Positions 1-14,977 of a stretch of DNA of 26,410 bases are shown piece by piece. The notes under the pieces are model-generated. The model saw only the letters and a list, made by a program, of their open reading frames with translations. It ran no database searches and was not told where the DNA came from. How positions within the stretch are numbered: position 1 is the first letter of the stretch; the number at the start of each line of letters is the position of its first letter. This stretch comes from Zygnema cylindricum (lineage: Eukaryota > Streptophyta > Zygnematophyceae > Zygnematales > Zygnemataceae): the NCBI GenBank assembly GCA_037447655.1, contig JBBHKE010001306.1:64001-90410 (forward strand). Reading direction: 5' to 3'. The position numbers and the translations under genes are program-made.

Positions 1-2
1 GA

Positions 3-4622
<4,620 letters not shown>

Positions 4623-4650
4623 GTTCCTGCCTCCTCTGTTTTTAAGGGAC

Positions 4651-4821
4651 CTGTAAAGAAAAGCACAATAACGATGTCAGCCTTTGTATGAAGCAGAATA
4701 GACGATAAATACCTGACAATTTCCAAGAAGAAAAACAGTAGAAAAAATACCGAAGAAAACATAAGCTGATCTCATATGTTCGACCGAGTGACAAACAGAC
4801 AATAGAAAGCTACAAATTTAC
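4651..4821 (-). other. Intron in the 5' leader of the GAPDH gene
   Basis: On the minus strand, CAG followed by GTAAAT at 4821 forms a donor. A TTTCTTTACAG acceptor ends at 4651 and is followed by a 28-base untranslated stretch before the ATG at 4622. Leader introns are common in plant GAPDH genes and often raise expression. The upstream leader exon ends at 4822; its 5' end cannot be seen. Confidence 0.7.
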
Positions 4822-4822
4822 C

Positions 4823-5660
4823 TGCCGCTGGAATATTAAGCTAGAAGAAGAATACAGAAAACTTTTACAAATATCGCCGCGTAAAGATAAAGTGCTGAAA
4901 AAAAAAAAAAACCTTGCAGAGGAAACTTGAGCGACACAGTTTGCTGAAGAGAGATGCAGGCAGGAGAATCAGGCAAGGAGATTGCACTTTTGGAAAACAT
5001 AAACTGCCAGACGGAGATGGGAATTATAGCCAGCCTACCAAGCGTAGCCAGCCTACCAACTACTGTACGGTCAGTAAAGGCATGTTCCAACCTCCGGCCA
5101 CGTCAGCAACAGCAGGAAATTCGTATCCAAACTGCAAGTTCGACTTCCGCTCTGTTCGCGTCCGAGTCAAGGGAATCTGCTTCGGGCTTGCTTCGGATAG
5201 CTTTGTCTCACGCGTGTCAGTCATTTCAGGAGATTCCGCGTCAACAAAGCAGACGTGGCGAAAAATCTTTATGCTAATAGCCACATTATATCTTTCGCCA
5301 TGTGCCAAATGTCGGTGGGATATACCATGCTGCCGTGGCAGACAGCTCCAAGGTTCAGAAACGCCAATCTCGAGTGTGATTGGTAATAGGAGCAACGTTT
5401 TCTGCGTCAGCGACGCTAAAGATCGATTCGCTTCACGCGCGAGATAAGGTCCGGCATGGGCCCCGTCAAACTTGGAAGTGGGGACCACATTCGTACAGTC
5501 AGCAGAATGACGCGCACGCGCGCTCCTGAGTTATTTTTGAAGAATCTCCTCAACCGGTGTACGGTAATTTCCCAACCAGTGATAGAGGGATTATTAAATG
5601 CTGTTCGTACTTTTATTTTCGTTCCCCGAATAAAAATATAGTAGCGCGCCAATTATGTTA
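4823..5660 (-). promoter_or_regulatory. Probable upstream leader and promoter region of the GAPDH gene
   Basis: This stretch is clearly richer in G+C and CpG (several CACGCG and GCGCGC words) than the AT-rich flanks. It lies directly upstream of the spliced GAPDH leader. A TATA-like CTATATTTTTA lies on the minus strand near 5631-5642, but I cannot place a transcription start. Reading frames here on both strands show no family motif and I do not call a gene. The promoter role is inferred from position and composition only. Confidence 0.35.
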
Positions 5661-6562
5661 CGTCAAAAGATGCGCGTGCTGCATCAGGCGTGGCGACGTG
5701 GTCACCAGAGTGGACTGAGATACTCTTTTTGGTTCCAAATTGTGTCAACGACTTGCTTCCCATTGGACCGTACAATAAATCAAGAAGTCTAATGTCAGTA
5801 ATGATGCATCTGGCGACGGGGACCCAGATTAAAGTAAGAAACTAAATGGTCCCTGCTCAAGCCACAATTATTAATTCTCATCTTTGCTAGGTTGAAGAAT
5901 TGTGCCACAGGAAGATAAATTTCGGATATGCAACCAAGAATCTTTTTGGAACTGAAGAACCGGGCCCAATGAAAGATCATCTAAATTTTTAAGCGAACTA
6001 AGCTTCTTATAAGTTTCCTTTTGTGCGTACTAACAATGTCTGAATTTTCTTAAGTTGGTTCGTTTTCTGTTTTTTTTATGTTTATTTTTTATTGTTAATT
6101 TATTTATGTGTTTATTTTAAATTGCTTTTTTTTTACTTGGATTTCCTCTTAATTTGTTTTTTTCGGTTTGGTTAGTCAATTGCAAGTCTTTGAAAATCTT
6201 CAAATCCAGAAATTTTCATAAATTTCAGTACAGAAGTCTCAGAGTCACCTTGGAGATTCTGTATTAAAAAACGAGAGATATTTGCATTTGTCAAAATTTC
6301 ATACATTGAATTGTAAGTAATTCCTAAGTTAACGATTCTAACTTCTCACATTTGATATATACAATTCTATCACAATATGACGAGTACTCTTAATAACATT
6401 TAAAAAATGCTAACCATGATTCAGCTCCCATCAGTGGCTGAAATCTTCTATTTTAACTTTTGAGTTAACATTACTGCAAATATGTTGTAACAGTGTGATC
6501 TTTGACCATCTTTGACCATCTTTGACCGAACTACTACATTTTTTCCCCTTTCCTTTTTTTTT
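5661..6562. other. Intergenic, AT-rich; 3' flank of the BEACH-like gene
   Basis: No credible coding sequence is seen. The segment 6050-6180 is dominated by T runs. At 6498-6528 the decamer ATCTTTGACC occurs in near-perfect triplicate, just downstream of the stop codon at 6563, so it would fall in the 3' untranslated region. Each unit contains TTGACC, which matches the W-box core, but a regulatory role in that position is speculative. Confidence 0.5.
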
Positions 6563-7823
6563 CTAATCCAAAGTCCCAATGGCAATCGCAATTTGCAAAC
6601 TATCTGCCATTGATTTCGTATACATTCTATGGAGATGCCTCGAAGTTTTTTCACTTTCTATCATCTTTTCGACATCATTTGTTTTGCCTTCGTTACCGAC
6701 TTCTTGCTCCAAATTTGAGTCGGCATCCTCATAATCTTCGTCGATTACTTCTCCTTCTAAGTGCCAAATAAGACATTCAAAAATGACTTCTCTCTCTACA
6801 GGTTCATGTCCATTGAACTGATTGCCCATCCTCTCGGTTCGTACTTTTCCACGCTTCAACTTCTTCGTTTCTTCTGTTTGGTGTGGAAATAGACTTGCAA
6901 CGACTTGTCGCTCTAACAATTTCCCCGGTGAGTCCACCACCTTGTCCCCAGATAAAGAGAGGGCCTGCATTGTTGATAAATGACAACAACCCCTGTATTA
7001 AGTTTTCATTATAACTATCCTTTAACTTGAAAAATTTTGCCCTCAAAAAATTGACCAAGTTCAATTTAGGGAAAGCAAACTGGAGGAGAGAAACAATTTC
7101 CAAACAGTCTTCAAGCAATAAAGTAAAAGCATAGAAAGAAATCCACACAAAAGGTTTATTCAAGTCTTTCTATCGAGTTAACAAAAGTTAATTTTGAGCA
7201 GAAATTTCACATCTTTTTTTAAAATTACATTTTGATCGCCCTAAAATTCTGGATGATTCTAACTTCCTTACACTAGGATTTAATTTGACTACCTAATTTA
7301 CATCGGTGCACCCAAACTGAAAAAACTACAGTTATCTACCAAAAACAATCATTCTGGACACATTTTTTTTGTTTCATTTCGACATTTGATAATAATAACC
7401 AGTGAAATTCTGATCATCAATATTCTAAACTGTTAGATGTGTTTTTCAGGCAAAAAACATAAAATAACAAAACAAAAAACATAATATAACAAATTAAAAG
7501 CCAGTCAAAATAGTAAGTCTCAAACCATAATAAGTCGAGTGTAAGAAGCAATTGAAACACGATGATCGATCTTTCCAGAAAAAACGATGTACTTTTTGTT
7601 ATTTAAAAACTAACCTCCCGGTCGTTGCCCGTTGGTATTTCAACTCCGTGGTTTTCATGTCCCACTCCAAATGTTTCGAGAAGAGAAGCAACTAAACGGG
7701 GAGATTTTCCAAGTTTTTGCCACATGGAAGCAGCTGCCACAGTAATCGCTTCTAGTTTCTGAAAGTCGTCACAAAGTTTCTGAATTTCATCTTCCTCCAA
7801 ATTATCAGTCGATGTTGTTTCGC
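6563..7823 (-). CDS. Two putative 3' exons of the BEACH-like gene; unrecognised C-terminal protein segment
   Basis: Exon 7823-7615 follows an acceptor (TGGGAAACAG) and ends at GAG followed by GTTAGT. Exon 6964-6563 follows AACAATGCAG and ends at a TAG stop. The first encodes 69 codons with a hydrophobic amphipathic stretch (QKLEAITVAAASMWQKLG, then SPRLVASLLETFG). The second encodes 133 residues with a basic patch (KKLKRGKVRTER) and an acidic region (EVIDEDYEDAD). I recognise no domain. The phases fit each other and the large exon at 9266-11516 (phase 1, then phase 0), so the simplest reading is one gene with introns of 1441 and 650 bases. It could instead be the 3' part of an independent gene whose first exon I missed. 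The 650-base intron (6965-7614) holds an open stretch in another frame that looks like AT-rich intron sequence. Confidence 0.5.
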
Positions 7824-7860
7824 CTGTTTCCCAAAACAAAAAAATACCCAAGAAAGGAAA

Positions 7861-8115
7861 AATGAAAAAAGAAGAAGAAAGTAAAAAAGAAAGGAGGGAG
7901 GAGGGAGGGGGGAGGAGGGAGGAGGAAGGAGGAGGAAGAAGGAGAAAGGAGGAAGGAGGAGGAAGAAGGAGAAAGGAGAAAGGAGCAAGAAGCAAAGTGG
8001 AAGGAAGAAGGAAAAAGGAAGGAGGAAGAAGAAAGAAGGAAGAAGAAAGTACAAAGAAAAATAAAAAAGGAGGAGAAAAGCAGGAAAAAAAACAGAAACA
8101 AGAAGAAGAGGCGTC
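7861..8115. repeat. Purine (GGAGGA/GAAGGA) tract inside the putative first intron
   Basis: About 250 bases are almost pure A/G on the plus strand, with irregular GGA, GAAGGA and GGAGGAAGAA units. On the transcribed strand it is a pyrimidine tract directly upstream of the exon acceptor at 7824, so it may serve as a very long polypyrimidine tract. The open frames across it (Ser/Leu/Phe or Glu/Arg/Lys) are artefacts of low complexity. The rest of the intron (8116-9265) is AT-rich without coding signal. Confidence 0.85.
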
Positions 8116-9036
8116 CAAGAAGATCAATAAAATATAGTTGCCATTTAACATTGTTTTACAAAAATGACTTCTAATTCAAGTGAGTGAATCTGAAACAAGG
8201 TTCTTAATAGGAACTTGAATCACAATAAGGCTTTCTTAGGAATCGGATACTCAGCCACCTTTTGTTACAAAAAAAAAAAAAAACATCATAAACATAGATT
8301 CTCCCTCAGTGTACAATAATCCAAACACACCAGGGTTCCCTTTTTCTTGCTTTATTCCTAAATGTCTCTCACACTTTTTACAAAAAAATGATTACCCCTT
8401 TGCCTGACTTGTCAACAAAACCTTCATTTATTGTGGTTCACATAAGGTTCCCCCTAAAAAACCTTAAAAAAACCAAAAAGACCATCAGGTACCTGATATA
8501 CCCATATTTTCCCGTTGGAGAAACATCATATTGTGTTTCCGTGACTTTTAGCTCATTAAACTAGGGCTTCAAACTCAAACAAGCATTTATAGTTTAACGT
8601 TTATAATATCGATAAACTATAAAATCATTTTGAGGGAAAATAGTACGACGTGAAGTATTTGATACAAGCAAAAATCCCACAACTAACACACTGTAGCCCA
8701 CAACAAAAAAAACCATTATTCAGTAATTGGATTCATCAAATAGTAAATAACAACACTTGACAAATACATCTGCCTAAAAGTCCGTTAGCAAAAACTGATA
8801 ACGTTAAACAGTATTTATAAACGTAGCTTATTCATAAATGCAGCTTTAAAGGCATGATTTTGAAGAAGTTGAGGCCCAGAGCTAAAAAAGTTAAGTAAAA
8901 CAACTGAACTCTTGGTAAACTTTCTTAAGGACTTACAACATTACTAAGATAAAAGCTACACGTGAACTGCTCTTTCAAACACAAAATAAAACCACAACAT
9001 TTGAAACAAAATACAAAAAGAAGGAATAACACAGGA

Positions 9037-9040
<4 letters not shown>

Positions 9041-9086
<46 letters not shown>
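9041..9086. repeat. (CA)n microsatellite
   Basis: About 23 uninterrupted CA units, followed by A-rich sequence, inside the putative first intron of the BEACH-like gene. Confidence 0.97.
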
Positions 9087-9090
<4 letters not shown>

Positions 9091-9265
9091 AGGCAAAAAA
9101 AAAGCGCAAAATAAAAAATATATTTAATTAATAACACTACACTACTACACTAAGAGTAAAAAGTTTTAAAAACAAAAAAAAAAATGGCCACAAAACAACC
9201 TTTGAAAAATAAATAAATAAAATAATAATAATTATACTAATTATAATAATAATAAAAAAGCGTAC

Positions 9266-11516
9266 CGGATGCTCCAGGTGGCGATATATCGGGACAAAAT
9301 CGTCCAACGAAAAGCGCCGGATGGTACAACAGATAAAGACGAACCGCCAGCTCAGCATCCAAACCAAATTTGTCCTCATCTCCTCCTCCTTCTCCTCCTC
9401 CCCCTCCGCCCACTCCTCCCACTCCTCCCAATCCTCCCACTCCTCCACCACCACCTCCTCCCACTCCTCCTCCTCCTCCTCCTCCTCCCACTCCTCCTCC
9501 TCCCACTCCCGAAAAATTCGATACACCTGCCCCGGAAAAAAACAAAGGGACATAATCTCCTCCTCTCCTTCCCACCCTCATCATTTTTTCGGGTCCAATG
9601 GGCTCTTTAAAAATATATATGGGCCCCATTTCTCCAAAAAGGGGGCATTGTCTCCTCCTCCTCTGTAACCCGGCCATAGAGGCCGGAGGATTTGTCCCAA
9701 TAAGACAAAAACCTAAAGGTTTGGTCAGGTACGGTAACTCCAAAAACCTCGTTTCCTGGAAGCTTCCGTCCACATAAAGACGAATCTCTGATTTTTCGGC
9801 TTTTCCCAAAAGACCAGATTTTCCGGGATAATGCTCCAATCCGATAAAATACCATTTTTTCGGTTCGAAAACGTGGGTAAAATGGAAAGAATTTTTTTTC
9901 CCTTTTTCCGTTTGGGTTTCCACAACTAAAAAGTGTTTGTGAAAATAGGCTTCGATTCCTCCTCCTCCCCCTCCTGCCCCTCCTCCTCCTTGAAAATCCG
10001 AGGTCAAGAAACTGAACAATCTCGGCATATGAACGCTTCCCTCTCCTCCCCCACTTCCCTCTCCTCCTCTTGTCGCATTTTCCGCCGAAAAACTTTCGAT
10101 CGTTGTTTTCGAAAAACTTTCGCTTTTTCCAATACTAGATCTGAACTTATTGCCAGTGTTTCCTCCGATATTCCCGTTTTTTCCGCAGCTATTTTCGATT
10201 TTATTCCCCATATTACTCCCAAAATTTCCAAAAGTCCCAATATTGTTTCCCATTTTTCTCGAATTCTCAAAAGAAGACCCGATTTGGGAATCCATAAGAG
10301 CTGCGTGAAAATCGGAAATAATCGAGTTTTGAAAACTTTCGATAAAAACCCAAGAAATGAAGGAAAAACCGTTTAAAAACGGCCATTTCGAGTCTCCAGG
10401 ACCCAAAAGTCCCGAGTTTTCTCCGTCAAATTCGAAGGTATATAAAGGGGCTTTCGAATCTTCCGAGGTTAATGAATTTTCTAAAACGGAGACGAGATTT
10501 CGAGCTCCGGGACTTCCCATGTTTACCAGTTCCGTTACCGTTTCGCAGAAAAGACGAAGTTCCGTTACATTTAAACTGAATCCGGATAACGTTTCTATGG
10601 ATTTTAGCAAAAGACTTTTATCCCAATCTCTCTCTCTCTTTTCCTCTCCCTTTTTGGTCTCTCTCTTTTCGTTTCCTCCCTTTTCGGTCTCTCTCTCGTC
10701 CTCTCTCTTTTCCTTACTCTTTGTGGAGTCCCTCATTTCCACTCTCTTTTCGATTTCTCTCTCGCTCTCTCCCTTCTCGTAAATTATTTTAGCCGAGAGG
10801 AGTAAAACCGGTAAAAGTCCGATTTCCGAACAAATAGCTCGATTTCGAGTACATCCTTTTAAAAATTTTAAAATCCCATATATCATTTCGGTTCTTGGAG
10901 AGAGAGAGAGAGAGGGAGACGGAGAAGCACGTGGGAGAGAGGGAAAGGTAGGGGGAGACAAAGAGGGAGAGGGAGAGGGAGAGAAAGAGATAGGAAGCCA
11001 GGGCAAAATCTCTCCTCCCACCAAAGCTGGAATTCCACTATGTATAACTTCTGCAGGATACTCGTTTTCTCTCCCTTCTCTCTCGCTCTCCCTCTCCCTC
11101 TCTATATGTTCCAAAATACCCATTCTTGAAAACAAGAGCTCCACAACTAGCATAGGAACGCTCTCTCCTCCCTCCTCCACTCCCTCTTCTCCCTCTCCCT
11201 CTTCTCCCTCTCCCTCTTCTCCCTCCTCTCCCTCCTCTCCCTCTTCTCCCTCTCCCTCCGCTTCCTCCTCTCCCTCCTCTCCCTCTCCCTCTCCCTCCTC
11301 TTTACCGAATCTTTTCCTTCCAGTTTCTCTTCCCATGTCCAAATTTGAGACCTTATTTTTTTTTAAAGAAGATAGTACCCCATTTAAAACCAATTTCCCA
11401 CTTACCAAATCTTTCAATTTTTGAATTTCTACTCCTCTCCTCTTCCCTCCCTCTACCTCCTCTATCGCTCGATCAACAAATTGTGATACACTCGACAAAA
11501 TTTGAGATTTTGACAT
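9266..11516 (-). CDS. BEACH-family (plant BCHC type) N-terminal region with concanavalin-A-like domain; large first coding exon
   Basis: 750 codons open to a donor (CATCCG followed by GTACGC). Full-length plant BCHC proteins are very large membrane-traffic scaffolds with armadillo-like, ConA-like, DUF4704, PH-BEACH and WD40 parts. Recognisable landmarks in order: SQFVDRAIEEV (11-21), GGEILPWLP (167-175), GCTRNRAICSEIGLLPVLL (221-239), LYTFEFDGENSGLLGPGDSK (358-377), HMPRLFSFL (496-504), HFTHVFEPKKWYFIGLEH (545-562), EIRLYVDGS (577-585), GLQRRRRQCPLFGEMGP (616-632), IFKEPIGPE (635-643), LYLLYHPALFVGRFCPD (727-743). Family residues are conserved, but in-frame inserts interrupt them: Glu/Gly (73-117), Ser/Pro (178-207), Glu/Arg/Lys (248-299), Asn/Gly/Ser (400-490) and poly-Gly (509-520, 671-712). 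A stop lies upstream in frame at 11565, so Met at 11516 is the likely start. The long disordered N-terminus of seed-plant homologs is absent. The family continuation RRPAEVLGQ was not found downstream. Confidence 0.85.
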
Positions 11517-11534
11517 CGAAATTCGACAAGTTTT

Positions 11535-11768
11535 GACCGAAATTTTAAATTTTGGACCAGAATTTTAAGTTTTTTGAAAATTTTGGATTTTTGGACCAGA
11601 ATTTTGAATTTTTTGTCCGGAATTATGGATTTCTTAACCGGAATGTTGGATTTTTTCACCAGAATTATGGAGTTTTCAACCGATACTTAACATTCTTCGG
11701 TCGAAATTTCACATATTCCAATCAAACTTCGAAATTTTTCGGTCCAAGTTTAAGATTTTTGAGATTTT
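11535..11768. repeat. Degenerate 21-bp tandem repeat upstream of the BEACH-like gene
   Basis: Successive 21-base units such as CCGGAATGTTGGATTTTTTCA and CCAGAATTATGGAGTTTTCAA vary but keep phase (quoted units are 20 or 21 bases long, one each side of the array centre). Because 21 is a multiple of three, the plus strand reads as a heptapeptide pattern (FxxRNxG type) and the minus strand as KKSxIPx. The array abuts the start codon at 11516. I treat it as a noncoding minisatellite. Confidence 0.75.
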
Positions 11769-12485
11769 TCCTAGCAGAATTTTTTTTTTCCGATCAAAAT
11801 TTTCGATTTGGTGAATGAAATCGACAAAGTTAAGGAAGAAGATATCCAAGAAAAGACGAGGGGAAGCTTCCGAGAACCTCTCTCCTTCGAGAATCCGGTA
11901 CAAACTTTCTTCGGTCGGTACAGAAAAAGACAAAAAAGAGGATCTTCGTTTCAGACTAATTGGCCAAAAAACTGTCACCAAAATAGCGTCGAATTTTTGT
12001 ACATTTGTACGACTTTGTGGGGAAAAAATATAGCTTTTTTCTGTTTTCAGGATTACCTCGTCCAGTTTCGTTGTCCATTATTTTTTCTTTCGAAATTCTG
12101 AAATTTTAAGACATTTTTTCAAAATCCACTGCTATTATTTTCTAAGCTTTCCATCTGCAAAAAGAAAGAAAAAAAGTGAAAAAGTGAACAAGTGCAAAGA
12201 AAATAATGCTAAAAAAGGTCTTTTGTTTTCGTCTCTTACTCCTTTGTCTTTTCATTTTTCCTCCTCGACTTTTTAAAACAATCATTGCAATTTATTGGAA
12301 AGGTGAAAATTAATCAGAAAGGTTTATAAAAAAAGAAAAGAAAAAAATAATTGCCGTTTCATTATTTTCTGACAAATTGTCCCAGAATTTGAAAACTATT
12401 GAAAGCAGTTACAATTTACTTCCGGTAAAAATGAAAGAACAAAATGATGGCCATAAAATCCGCAAAAATGAAAGGGTGAGAGGGA
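11769..12485. other. Upstream flank of the BEACH-like gene, no gene called
   Basis: The segment 11810-11990 has higher complexity and is open on both strands. On the minus strand it could be a leader or an extra N-terminal exon of the BEACH-like gene, but no family motif is visible. From 12000 on the sequence is AT-rich with A and T runs and no coding signal. Confidence 0.4.
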
Positions 12486-12742
12486 AAGAGAGAGAGAGAG
12501 AGAGATGACTGTAAACTAGACAAATGTCAATCGAACAAATGTCAACGAAAAAAAATGTCAATTTAAGGAATGTTAATGAAACAAATGTCAATTTAACGAA
12601 TGCCAGTTTAAAAGAATGTCAAGGAAATGAATGTCAAATAGAAAAAATGTCAAAGAAAAAACTTTAATGAAATGAATATCCATGAAACAAATGTGTGATT
12701 GTCAATTTAATGAAGAAATGAATGTCAAGTAAATGAATGTAT
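12486..12742. repeat. (GA)n tract followed by degenerate AAATGTCAA minisatellite
   Basis: A short (GA)n run at about 12487-12505 is followed by more than ten occurrences of the word ATGTCAA or near variants, spaced roughly 16-20 bases apart (AACAAATGTCAATTTAA is a typical unit). No reading frame of interest crosses it. Confidence 0.8.
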
Positions 12743-12765
12743 AGTGCCTAAGATCTTACGAGATT

Positions 12766-13065
12766 ATGTCTCCCTCTCTCCCTTTACCCCTCCCTCTCCC
12801 TCAATTTGTCTCCCCCTATCCCTCTCCCCCTCCCTCAATCTTTCCCCCTCTCTCCCTTACCCTCTCCCTCTCCCCTCTCCTCTCTCCCTCAATCTGTCTC
12901 CTTCGCTCCCTTACCCCTCCCTCTCCTGTCCCTCTCACTCAATCTGTCCCCCCCCCCATCCCTCTCCCCTTGCCTCAATCTGTCTCCTTCTCTCCCTTAC
13001 CCTCTCCCTTTCCCCTCTCTCTCCCTCACCCTCTCCCTCTCCCCTCTCTCTCCCTCAATCTGTCT
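12766..13065. repeat. Pyrimidine minisatellite, CCCTCAATCTGTCTCC type
   Basis: The plus strand is nearly all C and T, built of TCCCTCTCCC and TCTCCCTTACC words. The marker word CTCAATCTGTC (or CTCAATTTGTC, CTCAATCTTTC) recurs every 30-60 bases. The Ser/Pro/Leu frames across it are low-complexity artefacts. The same marker word occurs in the tract at 20280-20665. Confidence 0.9.
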
Positions 13066-13824
13066 TATTAGTAAATTCTAAAAATATAATGTCCACTATC
13101 TAACCCAAAAAGAGCCTACCTTTTCAAATGAAATGTCATTAGCTTTTAGATATTTACTAAAAATCTAGTCAAAAAAAAAAAAAAAAAAATCGCCAAAAAT
13201 CGACAAATTTTCTTCAATTAGACATGGTTAGAAAGGTCGCCATAGTCGTCAAATTAGAAAAGAAAAAGTTAAAGGGCAAAAAAAATCATATAGAATAAAC
13301 AGTCAACTACAAATGGGATATTAAGGGATTTTTACAATTCCGTTTATTTTTATTTAAATTTTATTTTAGGAAAATATCTTCAGGGTTTTTGTCGAGATTC
13401 CAATTTTCATATTGATTAACCCTAAAAACCGATTTCCTAAACCTAAATGTTAACCCTAAAAACCTAAATGTTAAGGAATACTGTGATTACACCAAACAAT
13501 AAACTTAATAAATGTAGTTCAGTTTTCAGTAAACAATGTTGAGATTCCAATATTAAAATCGATTCAACAATGTTAACAAAGTTTAAGAAGTGATTTTTTT
13601 ATCAATGCAAATAAATTGATTAACTTATATGATGTTCATATAGTGTCCATAAAATGACCAATATCTAATGTCCAATAATATCCAAGGTCCAATTATGTCC
13701 AATTTTTAGTTTCCGAGGTCCAATGTTTAAAAATTTCCAATGTCCAAAAATTTCCAATGTCCAATGCCCAAAAAATTTCAATGTTCAAAAGTTTCCAATG
13801 TCCAAAAATTTCTAATGTCTAATG
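13066..13824. repeat. AT-rich region with telobox-like words and TCCAATGTCCAAAAATT repeats
   Basis: There is a poly-A run at about 13171-13189. Between 13420 and 13475 the word AACCCTAAAAACC occurs twice, a telobox-like (AAACCCTAA) pattern. From about 13640 to 13820 a degenerate repeat of TCCAATGTCCAAAAATTT runs up to the MITE. It resumes after the MITE, to about 14150, which suggests the MITE inserted into the array. No gene is seen. Confidence 0.7.
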
Positions 13825-14045
13825 TACACCGTGTATCGCTATTAGTGTTAATAGTTTTTTAGCCACTTAAAACATCTTTTCTCCGTACACACTTGTCGGA
13901 TTTTCAATTTGAGACCACCAATCGGAAGCTGAGAATCTCGCCTTTCAATCGCAACCGTCGGATCCTTAATCCGACAAGTAAGTACAAAGAAAAGATGTTT
14001 TAAGTGGCAAAAAAAACATTAACACTAATAGCCATACACGGTGTA
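13825..14045. mobile_element. Fold-back MITE, copy 1
   Basis: The 221-bp element has long terminal inverted repeats. The left end TACACCGTGTATCGCTAT pairs with the right end, whose complement is TACACCGTGTATGGCTAT, and pairing continues through the CCACTTAAAACATCTTTTCT segment over roughly 60 bases with few mismatches. The centre also holds CCGACAAGT/ACTTGTCGG complementarity. It is bounded by TA on both sides, compatible with a TA target duplication. No coding capacity. Confidence 0.85.
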
Positions 14046-14977
14046 GTGTGTCCAAGAATTTCCAATAATGTCCAATGTCTAATGTCCAATTATGTCCAAT
14101 ATCTTAATTTCCAATTTCTCAATAATTAATGTCCCAATGTTCAAATGTCCGTCGTTATAAATGTTAATAATATCATGGCTTTATGTATCAACGGAAAAAT
14201 TATTTTATGTTAAACAATATACAATGTCCATATCCCTAACAGCATCTACAAATCCCTAAAAAAAAAAAAAAAATCTTCAATTTACATATTCTAGTTTTTA
14301 ATTTTCAATTTCCAATTCCCAATTTCCAATTCCCAACTCCCAATTCCCAATTTTCAGTTTCAAATTTCCAATGTCTAATTTTCAATTTCCGATGTAAAAT
14401 TATAAATGGTAATTATAATTTATGGTCCAATCCAATAAACCGGAAAAAGTATTATATTTATTTAATGTCGATTTTTGTTATATCCATATTATCCCTAAAT
14501 CTAAAAAACGCTAATGTCAAATTTTAGATTTTTTTGTTTTCCAATGCATAATAATAACCTAATTTTCGGACATCAGATTTTAAATTAAAATCAAAATTAG
14601 TTTAAAAAATAATTTTAATGAACAAATAAATAAAATCTGCCATTGCACATTTCAAAGCAAGTTTACAGAAAAAAAGGATTAAACACATCATCCGTACAAT
14701 CCGTACAATCCGTACACTCACATGCTTAGACTGCCGGAAGATGTTTCTAACAACATTTGTCTTTTCCTTTTCCATGTTCTATGTGACATCTACAGTTTCC
14801 GTAACCGTAAATCCGTACAAAAACTGCAAACAATGTACTCAAAACACATTCTCAAAGATGCAAGAAATACACTTAAAGAAAAAAAGAAAAAAAAAAAAAA
14901 AAAAAACTCACGATTCCTACTATATTACAAGAGAAAAAGGAGATAATCCTCACCATTTTCACATCCTTTTCCTTTAC
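14046..14977. other. AT-rich repeats including a CAATTCC heptamer array; no gene
   Basis: 14046-14160 continues the TCCAATGTCC repeat. At 14300-14395 a 7-bp period (CAATTCC, CAATTTC, CAACTCC) is obvious. At 14690-14717 ATCCGTACA is repeated three times. A poly-A stretch occupies about 14879-14906. Short frames around 14722-14946 run into this poly-A and have no recognisable protein features. Confidence 0.7.

Noticed and set aside
4914-5652. Overlapping open frames on both strands in the GC-richer region
   Set aside because: Five frames overlap with no motif, no splice logic and no family resemblance; high G+C lowers stop frequency. Treated as GAPDH promoter and leader.
6804-7163. Minus-strand frame with a Leu/Phe-rich stretch upstream of the last exon
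   Set aside because: Different frame from the exon, AT-rich, and a good acceptor at 6965 separates them; read as intron.
7603-8151. 182-codon Ser/Leu/Phe frame on the minus strand
   Set aside because: Its first part is the translated polypyrimidine tract. Only the part after the acceptor at 7824 is kept as an exon.
9269-9668. Plus-strand Pro/Ser/Leu frames
   Set aside because: Antisense shadows of the poly-Gly and Glu-rich coding sequence of the BEACH-like exon.
13420-13475. Interstitial telomere
   Set aside because: Only two AACCCTAAAAACC words with degenerate surroundings; not a (CCCTAAA)n array.
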